A stretch of 64,000 bases of DNA from Paenibacillus sp. MSJ-34 (GTDB lineage: Bacteria; Bacillota; Bacilli; Paenibacillales; Paenibacillaceae): contig NZ_JAHLPR010000021.1 of assembly GCF_018918005.1 (NCBI RefSeq), positions 30,790 to 94,789 of the forward strand, read 5' to 3'. A model generated the notes under the pieces. It saw only the letters and a program-made list of their open reading frames with translations. It had not been told where the DNA came from and ran no database searches. The stretch's first letter is position 1; each line of letters opens with the position of its first letter. Both the position numbers and the translations under genes were made by a program. Positions 1-9,323 of this stretch are shown one piece after another.

Positions 1-280
1 CCGAAGGGGGAATCCGTTCGGACAAATTCCCCTTGGATACTTGAAGCATGCTCAGATGAAGCGTGTCGATCCGGCGTTGAATCGCCCGCGAGACCACATA
101 ACCGATAAAGACGTTCAAAATGACGATTCCGAGCAAGTAATAGATCCAAGCATGGGATTGGAAAAGTTCATCATACCATTTCAACCAACCGACGAATAAG
201 GCCGCAATAGTCAGAACGCTTGACAAAGCGAAATATAGCAGCAATCTCCATTTCGTGCTTTTCAATATCCGTGTGATCAT
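1..280 (-). CDS. liaS: LiaS-like sensor histidine kinase, N-terminal part (cut by window edge)
   Basis: Open reading frame starting at an ATG at 278-280 and running off the left edge; about 93 residues are visible. It begins MITRILKSTKWRLLLYF, has one membrane segment near residues 13-32, a second near 46-66 (WIYYLLGIVILNVFIGYVV), then a HAMP-like start (SRAIQRRIDTLHLSMLQVSKGNL). The start codon directly follows the stop of the LiaF gene with no gap, so the two are translationally coupled. In Bacillus and relatives LiaS is the kinase of the LiaFSR three-component system that senses cell-envelope antibiotics, and LiaF inhibits it. The kinase core is outside the window, so the LiaS name rests on the LiaF neighbour and the two-TM/HAMP layout. 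Confidence 0.75.
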   Translation of the reverse strand, partial: MITRILKSTKWRLLLYFALSSVLTIAALFVGWLKWYDELFQSHAWIYYLLGIVILNVFIGYVVSRAIQRRIDTLHLSMLQVSKGNLSERIPPS

Positions 281-1108
281 CTATCCTACCCTGCTCACTT
301 TCACGTCGCCGATAAAGGTGCTGACAATGATCCGCACTTTTTTGCCGGCTTCCATGTAGTAAGGCGTTTCCGATTGCACGCTTCGCATAAAGCCTCCTTG
401 CGATTGATCCAGCACCTTCACATCTCCGATAAAAGCGCTGGAGGAGACCGTAACGCCGACTTCCACATCGTTCGGAACGAATACTTTGACATCGCATATA
501 AACGCTGAAATATTCACTTTTGTTTCGCCGTAAGGAATTTGCGCTTTCGTTAAATCAAGCACGGTGTCACCGATGAAATGGGAAATGTTCATCGGCCGCA
601 ACTCCCAATAATCCTGCCCCATGTGGACCTCGCCGATAAAGCCCGATTTGTTGATCGCTTTCGAATCCCATCCCCAATCGGTCCAATCGTCATGATGACT
701 TTGGTGATGAGGATCGTCGCCGATCGGCGGCATGGACGAATCGTAATGCCGCTCTCTTGAGCGCGGTTTCAGCAGCACATATAATCCTATGAGAATCAAT
801 CCCGCCGGAATGATATATTTAATCATATCCCCGATCGAAAAGGTGTACCAACCCAAATTTTGTCCGAGAAAATAACATCCGATCGCAATCATGATGAAAC
901 CGAATAGGGAAATGGAGCGGTTGTTAGGGTGCCTGCCCGTCCCGACGAGATTGCATAACCCGATTACGATCAAAATAACCGGCCAAAACGTTCTAATCAA
1001 ATCTCCTATGCTGAATGGGAGAATGCCCATTTGCCGCAATAGAAACAGTACGCCAATGCCGACAAGAAACAGTCCTCCGATCAGCCTGGAAAAAATATTT
1101 GAATTCAT
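281..1108 (-). CDS. liaF: LiaF-like cell-envelope stress regulator (membrane protein)
   Basis: Membrane protein with about four hydrophobic segments in the N-terminal half (for example LIGGLFLVGIGVLFLL, FWPVILIVIGLCNLV) and a C-terminal domain of repeated strands with the motif FIGD/FIGE followed by V (SGFIGEV, SHFIGDT, SAFICDV, SAFIGDV, STFIGDV). This is the pattern of the LiaF / cell-wall-active antibiotic response family (DUF2154-type C-terminus). In known systems LiaF holds LiaS-LiaR off until the envelope is stressed. The start is put at the second methionine (MNSNIF) because GGAGGG stands 7 bases before it; a nine-codon-longer start at 1135 has no good site. It is followed immediately by liaS. 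Confidence 0.85.
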   Translation of the reverse strand: MNSNIFSRLIGGLFLVGIGVLFLLRQMGILPFSIGDLIRTFWPVILIVIGLCNLVGTGRHPNNRSISLFGFIMIAIGCYFLGQNLGWYTFSIGDMIKYIIPAGLILIGLYVLLKPRSRERHYDSSMPPIGDDPHHQSHHDDWTDWGWDSKAINKSGFIGEVHMGQDYWELRPMNISHFIGDTVLDLTKAQIPYGETKVNISAFICDVKVFVPNDVEVGVTVSSSAFIGDVKVLDQSQGGFMRSVQSETPYYMEAGKKVRIIVSTFIGDVKVSRVG

Positions 1109-1140
1109 CTGCAACGCCCTCCGCTTGATAAACATCTTTC

Positions 1141-1167
1141 ATTATATACAGTGTAAAGGTTGTTCAA
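1141..1167 (-). promoter_or_regulatory. Possible promoter of liaF-liaS
   Basis: On the minus strand a perfect -10 TATAAT (1141-1146) lies about 30 bases before the liaF start, with TTGAAC at 1162-1167. The spacing of 15 is shorter than usual, so the -35 assignment is weak. LiaF operons in relatives are activated by LiaR, which would tolerate a poor -35. Confidence 0.4.
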
Positions 1168-1196
1168 GCAAAAAGACAGCGCCCCGGGGTTGAACT

Positions 1197-1222
1197 GTAA
1201 ATCGGTCTCGAGACCGATTTAC
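1197..1222. repeat. Perfect 26-bp palindrome upstream of liaF
   Basis: Each half is GTAAATCGGTCTC; the two halves are exact reverse complements with no spacer. It sits between the terminator at 1223-1256 and the liaF promoter, about 30 bp upstream of the proposed -35. Placement suits an operator for a dimeric regulator, but the regulator is not identified. Confidence 0.6.
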
Positions 1223-1256
1223 AAAAAGAGAGGGCATATCGTCGTTATGCCCTCTC
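1223..1256 (-). terminator. Rho-independent terminator after the small spore-protein gene
   Basis: An 11-bp stem (GAGAGGGCATA with its complement, 1228-1238 and 1246-1256) with a 7-base loop, followed on the minus strand by TTTTT. It lies 10 bases past the stop of the 45-codon gene. Confidence 0.85.
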
Positions 1257-1266
1257 GTCTGACAAT

Positions 1267-1404
1267 TTATTTATTATTGTTACGTTCCGCCGTACGCCCC
1301 GCCCGTTTCGCGGCGGCATTCGTAGAAGCGGCGTCAGCCTCTTCCGCAAATTCCGCGTTAAATTTTTGGTTCACGCCCATTTTCGTATTTTTATTTTTAG
1401 CCAT
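1267..1404 (-). CDS. Short protein, probable small acid-soluble spore protein (gamma-type-like)
   Basis: 45 residues, very hydrophilic and rich in Asn, Ala and Lys, starting MAKNKNTKMGVNQKFNAEFA. The stretch FNAEFAEEADAASTNA resembles the EFA-E-D/T repeat of gamma-type SASPs (SspE-like), which store amino acids in the spore core; here only one such unit is present, so the family call is tentative. A strong site (GGAGGTGAG) precedes the ATG and a strong terminator follows, which supports a real, well-expressed gene. It lies 21 bases behind the 3D-domain gene, so it is either read with it or from a promoter inside that gene. An alternative is an unrelated spore or stress peptide. Confidence 0.65.
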   Translation of the reverse strand: MAKNKNTKMGVNQKFNAEFAEEADAASTNAAAKRAGRTAERNNNK

Positions 1405-1425
1405 TTGCGCTCACCTCCACGGATA

Positions 1426-2106
1426 TTATGCGGCGTCTTTTGGCGTTTTATGCGTAATGAAGGCTTCCTTGACCTGTTCGACCAGTTCCTCGGTCACTTT
1501 GCCGTCGCCGCGCTTCAGCACTTGGACGTTGACCGTTTTTTTGCCCCATTCTTTATATACTTGCTTCGTCGTATTATAGTAAAGATCGATTTTTTTGCCT
1601 TTAATGGCCGAGCCCGTATCGGCGACGATTCCGTAGCCGTAGCCTGGAATATAAAGAATCGTTCCCATCGGAAACACTTTCGGATCGGCGGCAATTGTCG
1701 AAATGCCCGCTTGATCGCGCCTTACTTTAATGCCCGAATACGTAATGCCGTATTCCGGATGGCCCGGTTTTTTCCCCGTCGATTCCACGCCTGCGGTATA
1801 ACCGGTTGCAACGACTTTCACCGTCTCCAACACTTGATCCTGGCTCGGCGCGCTCACCGTCGTCGATTGCGGCTCCTTAGGCTTTTCTTTAACCTCCGGC
1901 GCTTCTTGCGCAATCATAAGATGGTTGCGGATATCGGATGTGTAATACGTTTCCTGAAATTTCTGTTGTTTCAAATATGAAACGACATCCGGCGGCAAAC
2001 TTTGCGAATAGACGCGGCTTTCCGCCATTCCGAACATCGCAACCGCAACGGCCGCGATCACAACGATCAAGATTCGCCTCGGCAAATCGCAACATTTGGT
2101 TATCAT
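1426..2106 (-). CDS. 3D-domain protein (secreted, YabE/YocH-like)
   Basis: 226 residues. A signal peptide or N-terminal anchor ([19 protein letters not shown]) is followed by a linker rich in Lys, Glu and Pro, and then a 3D domain from about residue 95: [39 protein letters not shown], and the Asp-containing motif [17 protein letters not shown]. The 3D domain has a double-psi beta-barrel fold related to MltA lytic transglycosylases and is found in Firmicute resuscitation-factor-like and cell-wall hydrolase proteins. It lacks LysM or SH3 domains, so wall binding would depend on the N-terminus. The start is well supported by GGGGGAGG upstream. Confidence 0.8.
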   Translation of the reverse strand: MITKCCDLPRRILIVVIAAVAVAMFGMAESRVYSQSLPPDVVSYLKQQKFQETYYTSDIRNHLMIAQEAPEVKEKPKEPQSTTVSAPSQDQVLETVKVVATGYTAGVESTGKKPGHPEYGITYSGIKVRRDQAGISTIAADPKVFPMGTILYIPGYGYGIVADTGSAIKGKKIDLYYNTTKQVYKEWGKKTVNVQVLKRGDGKVTEELVEQVKEAFITHKTPKDAA

Positions 2107-2186
2107 ATGGATACCTCCCCCTTATTGCGAAGGATGTCCAGGGATAACGCAAATTATACGCCGGGGCGAAATTTTTTATCTATTCC

Positions 2187-4127
2187 TTAGAAAATGCTGT
2201 GCGTGCGGATTTCTTCGGACAACTCGGCGATCGTCTCCTCGACCGGCTTCATGCCAATATCGCCCTGGCCCCGTTTTCGCACGGAAACGGAGCCCGCGTT
2301 CTGCTCGTTCTCGCCCACAATGAACATGTAAGGCACTTTCTCCAACTGGCCTTCGCGAATTTTGTAGCCGAGCTTTTCGTTCCGCAAATCGGCTTCTACG
2401 CGAATGCCCGCTTCTTTCAACCGCTCTTCGACCCGCTTCGCATAATCGTCGAACGCCATCGAAACCGGGAGCACCTTCGCTTGAACCGGAGCAAGCCAAA
2501 GCGGCAGCGCGCCGGCGAAGTTCTCCAGCAAAAAGGCGGTCATCCGCTCCATTGTGCTAACGATGCCGCGGTGGATCACGACAGGACGATGTTTCTGACC
2601 GTCATCGCCGACATATTCCAATTCGAACCGCTCCGGAAGCAGGAAATCAAGCTGCGCGGTGGAAAGCGTTTCTTCCTTGCCGAGCGCGGTGCGAATTTGC
2701 ACGTCCAGCTTCGGGCCGTAGAACGCCGCCTCTCCTTCCGCCTCGAAGAACGGAAGCTCCAATTCCTCGACGACCTCGCGCAGCATCCGCTGCGACATTT
2801 CCCACATCTCGTCGTTTTGAAAATATTTTTCCGTATCTTGCGGATCGCGGTAAGACAACCGGAAACGGTAATCTTGAATGCCGAAATCTTCATATACTGT
2901 CCGGATCAGATTGACGACGCGGGCGAATTCTTCTTTGATCTGATCGGGACGGCAAAAGATATGCGCGTCGTTCAGCGTCATCGCGCGCACGCGATGCAAG
3001 CCCGTAAGCGCGCCGGACATTTCATAGCGATGCATCGTGCCGAGCTCCGCAATTCGGATCGGCAAGTCGCGGTAGCTTCGCATTTCGCTCTTGAACACCA
3101 TCATATGATGCGGGCAGTTCATCGGGCGAAGCACCAATTCCTCGTTGTCCATGACCATGGTCGGGAACATATCTTCCTGATAATGATCCCAATGTCCCGA
3201 TGTTTTGTATAATTCGACATTGGCCAGAACCGGGGTATATACGTGCTGGTATCCGAGACGTTCTTCCAAATCGACGATATAACGTTCCAGCGTGCGCCGA
3301 AGCTTCGCGCCGTTCGGCAGCCATAGCGGCAAGCCTTGTCCCACTTCGCGCGAGAAGCCGAATATTTTCAGTTCTTTGCCAAGCTTGCGATGATCCCGTT
3401 TTTTCGCTTCCTCCAAAAAATGCAAATGCTGTTCCAACTCGGATTTTTTCGCAAAGGCCGTTCCATAAATCCGCTGAAGCATTTTGTTCTTCGAATCGCC
3501 CCGCCAATAAGCGCCGGCTACGCTAAGAAGCTTGAACGCTTTGATCCGGCCGGTCGAAGGCAAATGCGGCCCGCGGCACAGATCGAAGAATTCCCCTTGA
3601 TCGTACATAGTAATGACGGAATCTTCCGGCAAATCGCGAATTAGCTCCAGCTTTAAGTGATCTTGAAGCTCCGTATAAATGCGGAGCGCCTCCTCGCGGC
3701 TGACGACTCTGCGGCGGATCGGCAAATTTTCCTGCACAATCTTCTCCATTTCTTTCTCGATCTTCGCCAAGTCTTCGGGATTGAGCGAATGCTCCATATC
3801 GATATCGTAATAAAACCCGTCTTCGATGACCGGACCGATGCCGAGCTTGACGGCCTGATTGCCGTAAATCCGTTTGATCGCTTGCGCCATCAAATGCGCC
3901 GTACTATGACGGTATACTTCCAAACCGTCCTTTGAATCGAGCGTTACGATTTCGACCGCGGCGTCTTCCGTAAGCGGCGTATATAAATCGACCGTTTTAC
4001 CGTTTATTTTTCCTGCGATCGCATTTTTCTTCAAGCCGCTGCTAATCGAGCCGGCTACGTCCTCAATGGTGCTTCCGCTCTCGTATTCCCGCACCGCGCC
4101 GTCCGGCAAAGTAACTTTAACTGACAT
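2187..4127 (-). CDS. thrS: Threonyl-tRNA synthetase
   Basis: 646 residues, normal length for bacterial ThrRS. Domains in order: TGS domain (residues 1-62), editing domain with HSTAHLMAQ (about 74-82), class II catalytic core with [10 protein letters not shown], motif 2 region [24 protein letters not shown] and motif 3 region [23 protein letters not shown], and the anticodon-binding domain ([10 protein letters not shown] to the end). It charges tRNA-Thr in the cytosol, with a zinc ion bound in the core. The start is put at MSVKVTL because GAGGAGG precedes it; a longer in-frame start at 4196 would lie inside the T-box terminator. It is controlled by the T-box upstream. Confidence 0.97.
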   Translation of the reverse strand: MSVKVTLPDGAVREYESGSTIEDVAGSISSGLKKNAIAGKINGKTVDLYTPLTEDAAVEIVTLDSKDGLEVYRHSTAHLMAQAIKRIYGNQAVKLGIGPVIEDGFYYDIDMEHSLNPEDLAKIEKEMEKIVQENLPIRRRVVSREEALRIYTELQDHLKLELIRDLPEDSVITMYDQGEFFDLCRGPHLPSTGRIKAFKLLSVAGAYWRGDSKNKMLQRIYGTAFAKKSELEQHLHFLEEAKKRDHRKLGKELKIFGFSREVGQGLPLWLPNGAKLRRTLERYIVDLEERLGYQHVYTPVLANVELYKTSGHWDHYQEDMFPTMVMDNEELVLRPMNCPHHMMVFKSEMRSYRDLPIRIAELGTMHRYEMSGALTGLHRVRAMTLNDAHIFCRPDQIKEEFARVVNLIRTVYEDFGIQDYRFRLSYRDPQDTEKYFQNDEMWEMSQRMLREVVEELELPFFEAEGEAAFYGPKLDVQIRTALGKEETLSTAQLDFLLPERFELEYVGDDGQKHRPVVIHRGIVSTMERMTAFLLENFAGALPLWLAPVQAKVLPVSMAFDDYAKRVEERLKEAGIRVEADLRNEKLGYKIREGQLEKVPYMFIVGENEQNAGSVSVRKRGQGDIGMKPVEETIAELSEEIRTHSIF

Positions 4128-4194
4128 GGATTTAACCTCCTCAACGTAGTGAAAGGACCTTGAAAAACAATCCTCCCTGTAGTCGCTTGAACGC

Positions 4195-4498
4195 AAAAAA
4201 ACCCGTCCCGCAAAGGGACGAGTTGTCGACTCGTGGTTCCACCCTAATTCGATCCGGCGCTGTCCTGCAGCGGCATCGGATCCTTAAGCGCATTCGGTAA
4301 CGGGAATGAATCGGCACGCCTTACTGCTCTTTCGCCCGCGGCAATCCATCCGCCTGGCGCGCAAGGTTCAAACGTGCAGCTACAAAGGGGTAAACCGCCG
4401 GCGGTTACTGGAGGAAATTGCAGCCTACGTTTCCTCTCTCTGGACAGACCGAAGGGCGATTCGTTTCTTTGTCAACGCTGTTCAAGCTCCATATAATA
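4195..4498 (-). promoter_or_regulatory. T-box leader of thrS with terminator
   Basis: The minus strand carries the T-box core AGGGTGGAACCACG (4232-4245) followed by a GC-rich terminator hairpin (about 4203-4222) and a run of seven T. The roughly 300-nt distance to the proposed transcription start is typical. In this class uncharged tRNA-Thr pairs with the T-box and stabilises the antiterminator, so thrS is read through when threonyl-tRNA is short. Confidence 0.92.
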
Positions 4499-4504
4499 TC
4501 AGTT

Positions 4505-4533
4505 ATTATAAATCCATTTGCGCCGGCGGTCAA
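4505..4533 (-). promoter_or_regulatory. Promoter of the thrS T-box transcript
   Basis: Minus strand: TTGACC (4528-4533), 17-bp spacer, TATAAT (4505-4510). The -35 overlaps the last codons of the ytxC gene. Confidence 0.8.
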
Positions 4534-5456
4534 GTGCATTGATCCTGGTGCTGCTTGTCGGTATGCAAATACGGCGCGCAGTCCGAGCAATACACGCATA
4601 CTTGGACCCTGTTCTCGAATATTTGCCGAATCGTTTGAATGACCTGCTCTTCGGGATGGCGCGTATGAATATAAATGTTTTGCGGCGAAACGGAAATGAG
4701 CGTGCTGACGATCATATCCTCCATCTCCAGCTCTTGATCGGGGAGCTCGATCACGATTCCTTCCGTTTGCGTCGTTTCGATTTGAACCATATGCTCGTTG
4801 AGCAATTCGAATTGATGTCCGCCTTTATGCATCAAATGCGCGACCGGAATTTTCGTTTCCTGCAAATACACGAAATATTTCAAGAGTGCGATAAATTCGT
4901 GGTATTGCTGGTCCAATATATATTCGTCCACGGCATATTCGACGATTTCGCGCAGCTCTTTCGCATACTGTTCCATCCGAAAATGAATAAATCCGTCCAA
5001 ATGCACTTTCGTATGCTTATCGCGAAAATATTGCAGAAACGAAGAGGCTACCGTTCTTTTCCGGCGATCCCGGTTTTCGTACTCGCTCATTTCGAGATCC
5101 GTCCCATTCAACAAACGCATACAGTACTCCTCGACTTGCTCTACCGCATCTGTTCCTTCGAAGCGGCATTGTTTCGCGATCATTTTCCGCAGCAGCATGC
5201 TTTCCTTTTCCTTCAAGACGTATTCCGCCAACGCATTTGCCGCTTTTTTATATATTTCTTCCGTACCGGAATCGCCGTTTGCATCGGATGAAGGTCCGTA
5301 ACAGATGAAATTCGTTTCACCCGCTCGCGTCGCGAAACGAAAGTGGACTCCTTCCTCTTCTGTATGTAAATCGTCGAATTCACGGGTGAAGCAATCGTAT
5401 AATTTGGAAATGTCTCTCGCGGAAGTTTCCGTCATCGATACTGTAAAAAGTTCCAT
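4530..5456 (-). CDS. ytxC: YtxC-like sporulation protein
   Basis: 308 residues, soluble, no signal peptide. It matches the YtxC family in length, in sequence features such as EYILDQQYHEFIALLKYFVYLQE and in position: ytxC directly precedes thrS in Bacillus. YtxC is annotated as a sporulation-associated protein of unknown biochemical function. The start is at MELFTVSM, preceded by AGGAGTGAG; an earlier in-frame codon at 5471 has no site. The 3' end overlaps the thrS promoter. No catalytic motif is recognised. Confidence 0.75.
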   Translation of the reverse strand: MELFTVSMTETSARDISKLYDCFTREFDDLHTEEEGVHFRFATRAGETNFICYGPSSDANGDSGTEEIYKKAANALAEYVLKEKESMLLRKMIAKQCRFEGTDAVEQVEEYCMRLLNGTDLEMSEYENRDRRKRTVASSFLQYFRDKHTKVHLDGFIHFRMEQYAKELREIVEYAVDEYILDQQYHEFIALLKYFVYLQETKIPVAHLMHKGGHQFELLNEHMVQIETTQTEGIVIELPDQELEMEDMIVSTLISVSPQNIYIHTRHPEEQVIQTIRQIFENRVQVCVYCSDCAPYLHTDKQHQDQCT

Positions 5457-5578
5457 GGACTCACTCCTCAACGTTTGGTATATCCGTTAACGCGATTTCT
5501 TTGATGCCTTATTCAGTATATGGGGTTTCCGAAACAGATATACGACGATGAATTTGGAAACTCCGCCGCAAGAAACAG

Positions 5579-5614
5579 GAAAAAACCCCGGAAAGCGTCA
5601 AGCTATCCAGGGTT
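5579..5614 (-). terminator. Terminator after mqnC
   Basis: 9-bp stem AACCCTGGA / TCCGGGGTT with one G-T pair (5584-5592 and 5606-5614), followed by six T on the minus strand. Confidence 0.85.
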
Positions 5615-5642
5615 AAAAGCGTAATCTAATCCGTCGAACTAT

Positions 5643-6776
5643 TTAATTTTGCATGACGAAATCGCGCTCGACCTTCGCATTCTCGTCAAAGATTCGCAAT
5701 ATATTATATTTGGTATCGCGCTGCGCCGGCGTTTTCCCCGCTTCGCGGATGATTTGCAACGTCGAACCGATGTTGACTTTATGCGTTGCCCCGGCCGCGG
5801 ATACGACATTCTCTTCGATCATCGTGCTGCCGAAGTCGTTGCAGCCGTAAGACAACGTTAATTTGCCGATTTCCGGCCCCATCGTAACCCAGGAAGATTG
5901 GAAATTCGGGATATTGTCAAGCGTAATGCGGCTGATCGCGAGCGTCTTCAAATATTCTTCCGGCGTCGCGCGCTCGACCCGAATATTGGTGTTATCGGGT
6001 TGGAACGTCCACGGGATGAATGCCAGGAACCCGGCGGACGGGTATTTATTCGCAATGCATTCGTCCTGCGCCTCGCGGACGCGCAGCAAATGCAGCGCAC
6101 GCTCTTCCATCGATTCTCCGAATCCGATGACCATTGTGGCCGTCGTATTCATGCCGATTTTATGCGCCGTTTGCATAACGTCCATCCAATCGCGCCAGGA
6201 GCCTTTTAATTTGCTTATTTTGCTGCGCGTGCGGTCGTCCAATATTTCCGCTCCGCCGCCCGGCAACGAATCGAGTCCCGCTTCGTGAAGCTCGCGAATG
6301 ACTTCTTCCAGCGACAAACCGTCGGATACCTCTTTCATCTTCAAAATTTCCGCGGGAGAAAAGGAATGCATCGTAATATCGAACCGTTTCTTAATTTCCC
6401 GCAGCAAATTCGTATAGTAGCTGAACGGCAAATTCGGGTTGGTTCCGCCTTGCATCAATATTTCCGTTCCGTTCACGTCGATCGTTTCTTGTATTTTTTG
6501 GAAAATCGTCTCATCCGGCAATACATAGCCTTCCTCATGCCCCGGACGACGATAAAATGCGCAAAAGCGGCAATATACGTCGCAAATGTTGGTGTAATTA
6601 ATATTTCGGCCGATAACGAACGTCGTTATCGGTTCGGGATGCCATCGCTTCATGACTTCGTTGGCGACATGGCCCATTTTCTCGACTTGATCCGATTCGA
6701 ACAGCGCGATACATTCCTCCAGGCCGATCCGTTCCCCTTGCAAAGCTTTATCCAGTATACGATCTATCGAACCCAT
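5643..6776 (-). CDS. mqnC: Cyclic dehypoxanthinyl futalosine synthase (radical SAM)
   Basis: 377 residues. The radical-SAM cysteines are in CDVYCRFCAFYR (Cys65, Cys69, Cys72), which is the characteristic MqnC/MqnE-type motif; glycine-rich GGTNP and the LPGGGAEIL segment also fit. MqnC cyclises dehypoxanthine futalosine in the futalosine route to menaquinone. The MqnC rather than MqnE call rests on overall similarity of the N-terminus (QGERIGLEECIALFES) and on VEKMGHVANEVMKRW. It stands alone with its own terminator; no other mqn gene is in the window. The ATG at 6776 has AGGGAG at somewhat long spacing. Confidence 0.88.
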   Translation of the reverse strand: MGSIDRILDKALQGERIGLEECIALFESDQVEKMGHVANEVMKRWHPEPITTFVIGRNINYTNICDVYCRFCAFYRRPGHEEGYVLPDETIFQKIQETIDVNGTEILMQGGTNPNLPFSYYTNLLREIKKRFDITMHSFSPAEILKMKEVSDGLSLEEVIRELHEAGLDSLPGGGAEILDDRTRSKISKLKGSWRDWMDVMQTAHKIGMNTTATMVIGFGESMEERALHLLRVREAQDECIANKYPSAGFLAFIPWTFQPDNTNIRVERATPEEYLKTLAISRITLDNIPNFQSSWVTMGPEIGKLTLSYGCNDFGSTMIEENVVSAAGATHKVNIGSTLQIIREAGKTPAQRDTKYNILRIFDENAKVERDFVMQN

Positions 6777-6856
6777 CGTAGTATAGCATCTCCCTTGTTA
6801 TGAATTTTACAATATACGAATTCCGTCCGTTTGTTTCATCGTAACATAATTTGCAA

Positions 6857-6882
6857 AGAAAAACAGCACCTTTCGGCGCTGT
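6857..6882 (-). terminator. Terminator of the met operon
   Basis: 8-bp stem ACAGCGCC / GGTGCTGT with a GAAA loop and a following TTTTT on the minus strand, 60 bases beyond the metC stop. Confidence 0.85.
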
Positions 6883-6940
6883 CGCTTATCGAAAAAATGC
6901 AAGGTTCCTGCGCGGACTTCCTTGAAATCCTTATACAAGA

Positions 6941-8116
6941 TCAATCTTGCAGCGCTTGGGATAAATCGTCGATCAAATCGCCGATATGCTCCAATCCTAC
7001 CGAAAACCGCAGCAATCCGTCGCCGATCCCCCGCTCCAACCGAACTTCGCGCGGCATCGCCGCATGAGACATCATCGCCGGGTAGGACAAGATGCTTTCC
7101 ACCGCGCCCAAGCTAACGGCAACAAGCGGAATCTGCACTTTGCCGAGCACTTGCTTCGCCTTCTCTCCCGATCCGACGTCGAAGGACACGACGGCCCCGT
7201 AGCCGGACGATTGCTTCTCGTGAATGGCCCGTCCCGGGTGATCTTCCAATCCCGGATAGTATACTTTGACGATATTCGGATGTTCCGTAAGCCAAGCCGC
7301 CAGCTTGCGGGCGCTCTCTTCCGAATGAGCCATACGGGCTTCGAGCGTTTTCATCCCTCGCATAAGGAGCCACGACTCCTGTACGCTGAGCACCGTCCCC
7401 ATCCCGTTCTGCAGCTGCTTCAGCCGGCGGCCGAGGGACTCGCTGCCGGCGACGGCCAGCCCGGCCAGCACATCGCTATGGCCGCCTAGAAATTTGGTCG
7501 CGCTATGCAGCACGATGTCGACGCCGAGCTCGATCGGCCGTTGATGATACGGTGTCATGAACGTATTGTCGAGCAGCGTGAGCAGCCCATGCGATTTCGC
7601 CCATGTTGCGACCGCTTCGATATCTGTAATTTTCAACGTAGGATTGGACGGCGTTTCCAGGAAGACCGCTTTCGTATTCGGTTGCAAAGCCGCCTTCACC
7701 CGGTCGAGATCCGTCATATCGACAAACGTCGTTGCAATGTTCATTCGATTCAAAATCGTCGTCAGAAAACGGTAAGTCCCCCCGTAAACGTCTTCCGTCA
7801 CAATGACATGATCGCCGCTGGAAAACAACATGAACGCCGTTGAAATGGCCGCCATGCCCGAAGCGAACGCGAAACCGCCCGCCCCTCCTTCCAAAACGGC
7901 AATGTATTGCTCCAAAGCGTCCCTCGTAGGATTGCCGGAACGGGAATAGTCGAACGGGGGCGGATCGTTAATGTCGCGATGATGAAATGTCGACGCTTGA
8001 TATATCGGCACGCTGGACGCGCCGGTCGCCCCGTCGATCTCCCCGCCGAAATGCAACAGCCGGGTTGCGAAGCTGCGCTGCCGATCCGAAGTTTGCTTCT
8101 TGTTCTGATCTGTCAT
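6941..8116 (-). CDS. metC: Cystathionine beta-lyase-type transsulfuration enzyme
   Basis: 391 residues, Cys/Met-metabolism PLP enzyme. Visible family motifs: YSRSGNPTRDALE, FASGMAA, ETPSNPT, LLDNTFMTPY, and the PLP lysine in HSATKFLGGHSD (Lys208). It follows a very similar gene with a 5-base gap. By analogy with the Bacillus metI-metC pair, the second gene is the cystathionine beta-lyase that makes homocysteine; sequence alone does not separate lyase from gamma-synthase. It belongs to the S-box-controlled metA-metI-metC operon. Confidence 0.85.
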   Translation of the reverse strand: MTDQNKKQTSDRQRSFATRLLHFGGEIDGATGASSVPIYQASTFHHRDINDPPPFDYSRSGNPTRDALEQYIAVLEGGAGGFAFASGMAAISTAFMLFSSGDHVIVTEDVYGGTYRFLTTILNRMNIATTFVDMTDLDRVKAALQPNTKAVFLETPSNPTLKITDIEAVATWAKSHGLLTLLDNTFMTPYHQRPIELGVDIVLHSATKFLGGHSDVLAGLAVAGSESLGRRLKQLQNGMGTVLSVQESWLLMRGMKTLEARMAHSEESARKLAAWLTEHPNIVKVYYPGLEDHPGRAIHEKQSSGYGAVVSFDVGSGEKAKQVLGKVQIPLVAVSLGAVESILSYPAMMSHAAMPREVRLERGIGDGLLRFSVGLEHIGDLIDDLSQALQD

Positions 8117-8121
8117 ATCGT

Positions 8122-9291
8122 CTATTCTCCTTCGATTTCCCGTCTTGCCGCTTCGATCGCCCGGCCAAGATCTTGAATGAGGTCGTCTACATGTTCGATG
8201 CCTACGGAAAAACGCAGCAAACGATCGTCGACGCCTACTTTTTCCCGTATTTCGGGCGGAATGTCGGCATGCGTTTGCACGGCCGGATAAGTCATAAGCG
8301 ATTCGACGCCGCCCAAGCTTTCCGCAAAGGCGATTAAACGAATATGGCGCAGTATCGGCTCGATATACCGTTTATCTTTCATTTTGAACGAGAAGATGCC
8401 GGTGTTGCCGGAAGATTGCTTGTTCTGCACCTCGTAACCGGGATGATCCGGCAGCGCGGGATAATACACTTGTTCCACTTGCGGATGCTCCCGCAAATAG
8501 TCGGCAATGCGGAGCGCGTTATATTGATGCCTTTCCATCCGCAAAGCCAGCGTTTTCATGCCCCGCATCAATTGATAGGAATCGGAAGGGCCCAACACCG
8601 CGCCGATCGAGTTGTGCAGAAACGCCATTTGTTCGGATAACGACTGTCCTTTCGTCACAATTATGCCTGCCAACACATCGTTATGGCCGCCCAAATATTT
8701 ACTCGCGCTGTGTATGACGATATCCGCGCCGAGTTCTAGCGGACGCTGGAAGAAAGGCGTCAGAAGCGTATTGTCCACAATGGTGAGAATTTGCTTTTTG
8801 CGGGCCCATGCCGCCACCGCCCCGATATCGGTAATCATCATAAGCGGGTTCGTCGGAGTCTCGATCAGCACCGCTTTCGTATTCGGCAAACAGCTCGCCT
8901 CGAGCGCGTCGAAATCGTTCGTATCCACATAAGTGGCCGTTACGCCGAACCGGCTCATCACGCGTTCCAACAAGCGGTAGGTTCCTCCGTATAAATCGAG
9001 GGAAACGATCAGGTGATCGCCTTGCCCGAACAATGCGAATATCGTCTGCAGCGCCGCCATCCCGGAGCTGCAAGCGAATCCCGCGTCTCCGCGCTCCAAA
9101 TCCGCAATCGCTTCCTCCAGCACCGCGCGGGTCGGATTTTTCGTGCGGGAATAATCGAATCCCGTGCTTTCTCCCAACCGCGGATGCCGAAAGGCAGTCG
9201 CTTGATAGATGGGAAAGTTAACGGCCCCGGTTGCCGGTTCGTTTACGGAGCCGATTTGCGCCAAGCGGCTCTCTATTTTTAAATCTGACAT
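8122..9291 (-). CDS. metI: Cystathionine gamma-synthase / O-acetylhomoserine sulfhydrylase-type enzyme
   Basis: 389 residues, paralogous to its downstream neighbour. Motifs: YSRTKNPTRAVLEE, CSSGMAALQTIF, ETPTNPLMMITD, IVDNTLLTPF and PLP lysine in HSASKYLGGHND (Lys198). Placed between metA, which makes O-acylhomoserine, and the lyase, it most likely joins acetylhomoserine with cysteine (or sulfide), as Bacillus MetI does. The start at MSDLKIESRL is chosen because GGGGGGAG precedes it; a longer frame reading back to 9438 lies inside metA and is not credible. Confidence 0.87.
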   Translation of the reverse strand: MSDLKIESRLAQIGSVNEPATGAVNFPIYQATAFRHPRLGESTGFDYSRTKNPTRAVLEEAIADLERGDAGFACSSGMAALQTIFALFGQGDHLIVSLDLYGGTYRLLERVMSRFGVTATYVDTNDFDALEASCLPNTKAVLIETPTNPLMMITDIGAVAAWARKKQILTIVDNTLLTPFFQRPLELGADIVIHSASKYLGGHNDVLAGIIVTKGQSLSEQMAFLHNSIGAVLGPSDSYQLMRGMKTLALRMERHQYNALRIADYLREHPQVEQVYYPALPDHPGYEVQNKQSSGNTGIFSFKMKDKRYIEPILRHIRLIAFAESLGGVESLMTYPAVQTHADIPPEIREKVGVDDRLLRFSVGIEHVDDLIQDLGRAIEAARREIEGE

Positions 9292-9323
9292 AGGATGGTG
9301 CTCCCCCCGATCGTGGTATTCGC

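Noticed and set aside
281..497. Reading frames opposite to liaF and thousands of other long antisense frames across the window
   Set aside because: They mirror real genes, are Arg/His-rich with no motifs, and have no ribosome sites.
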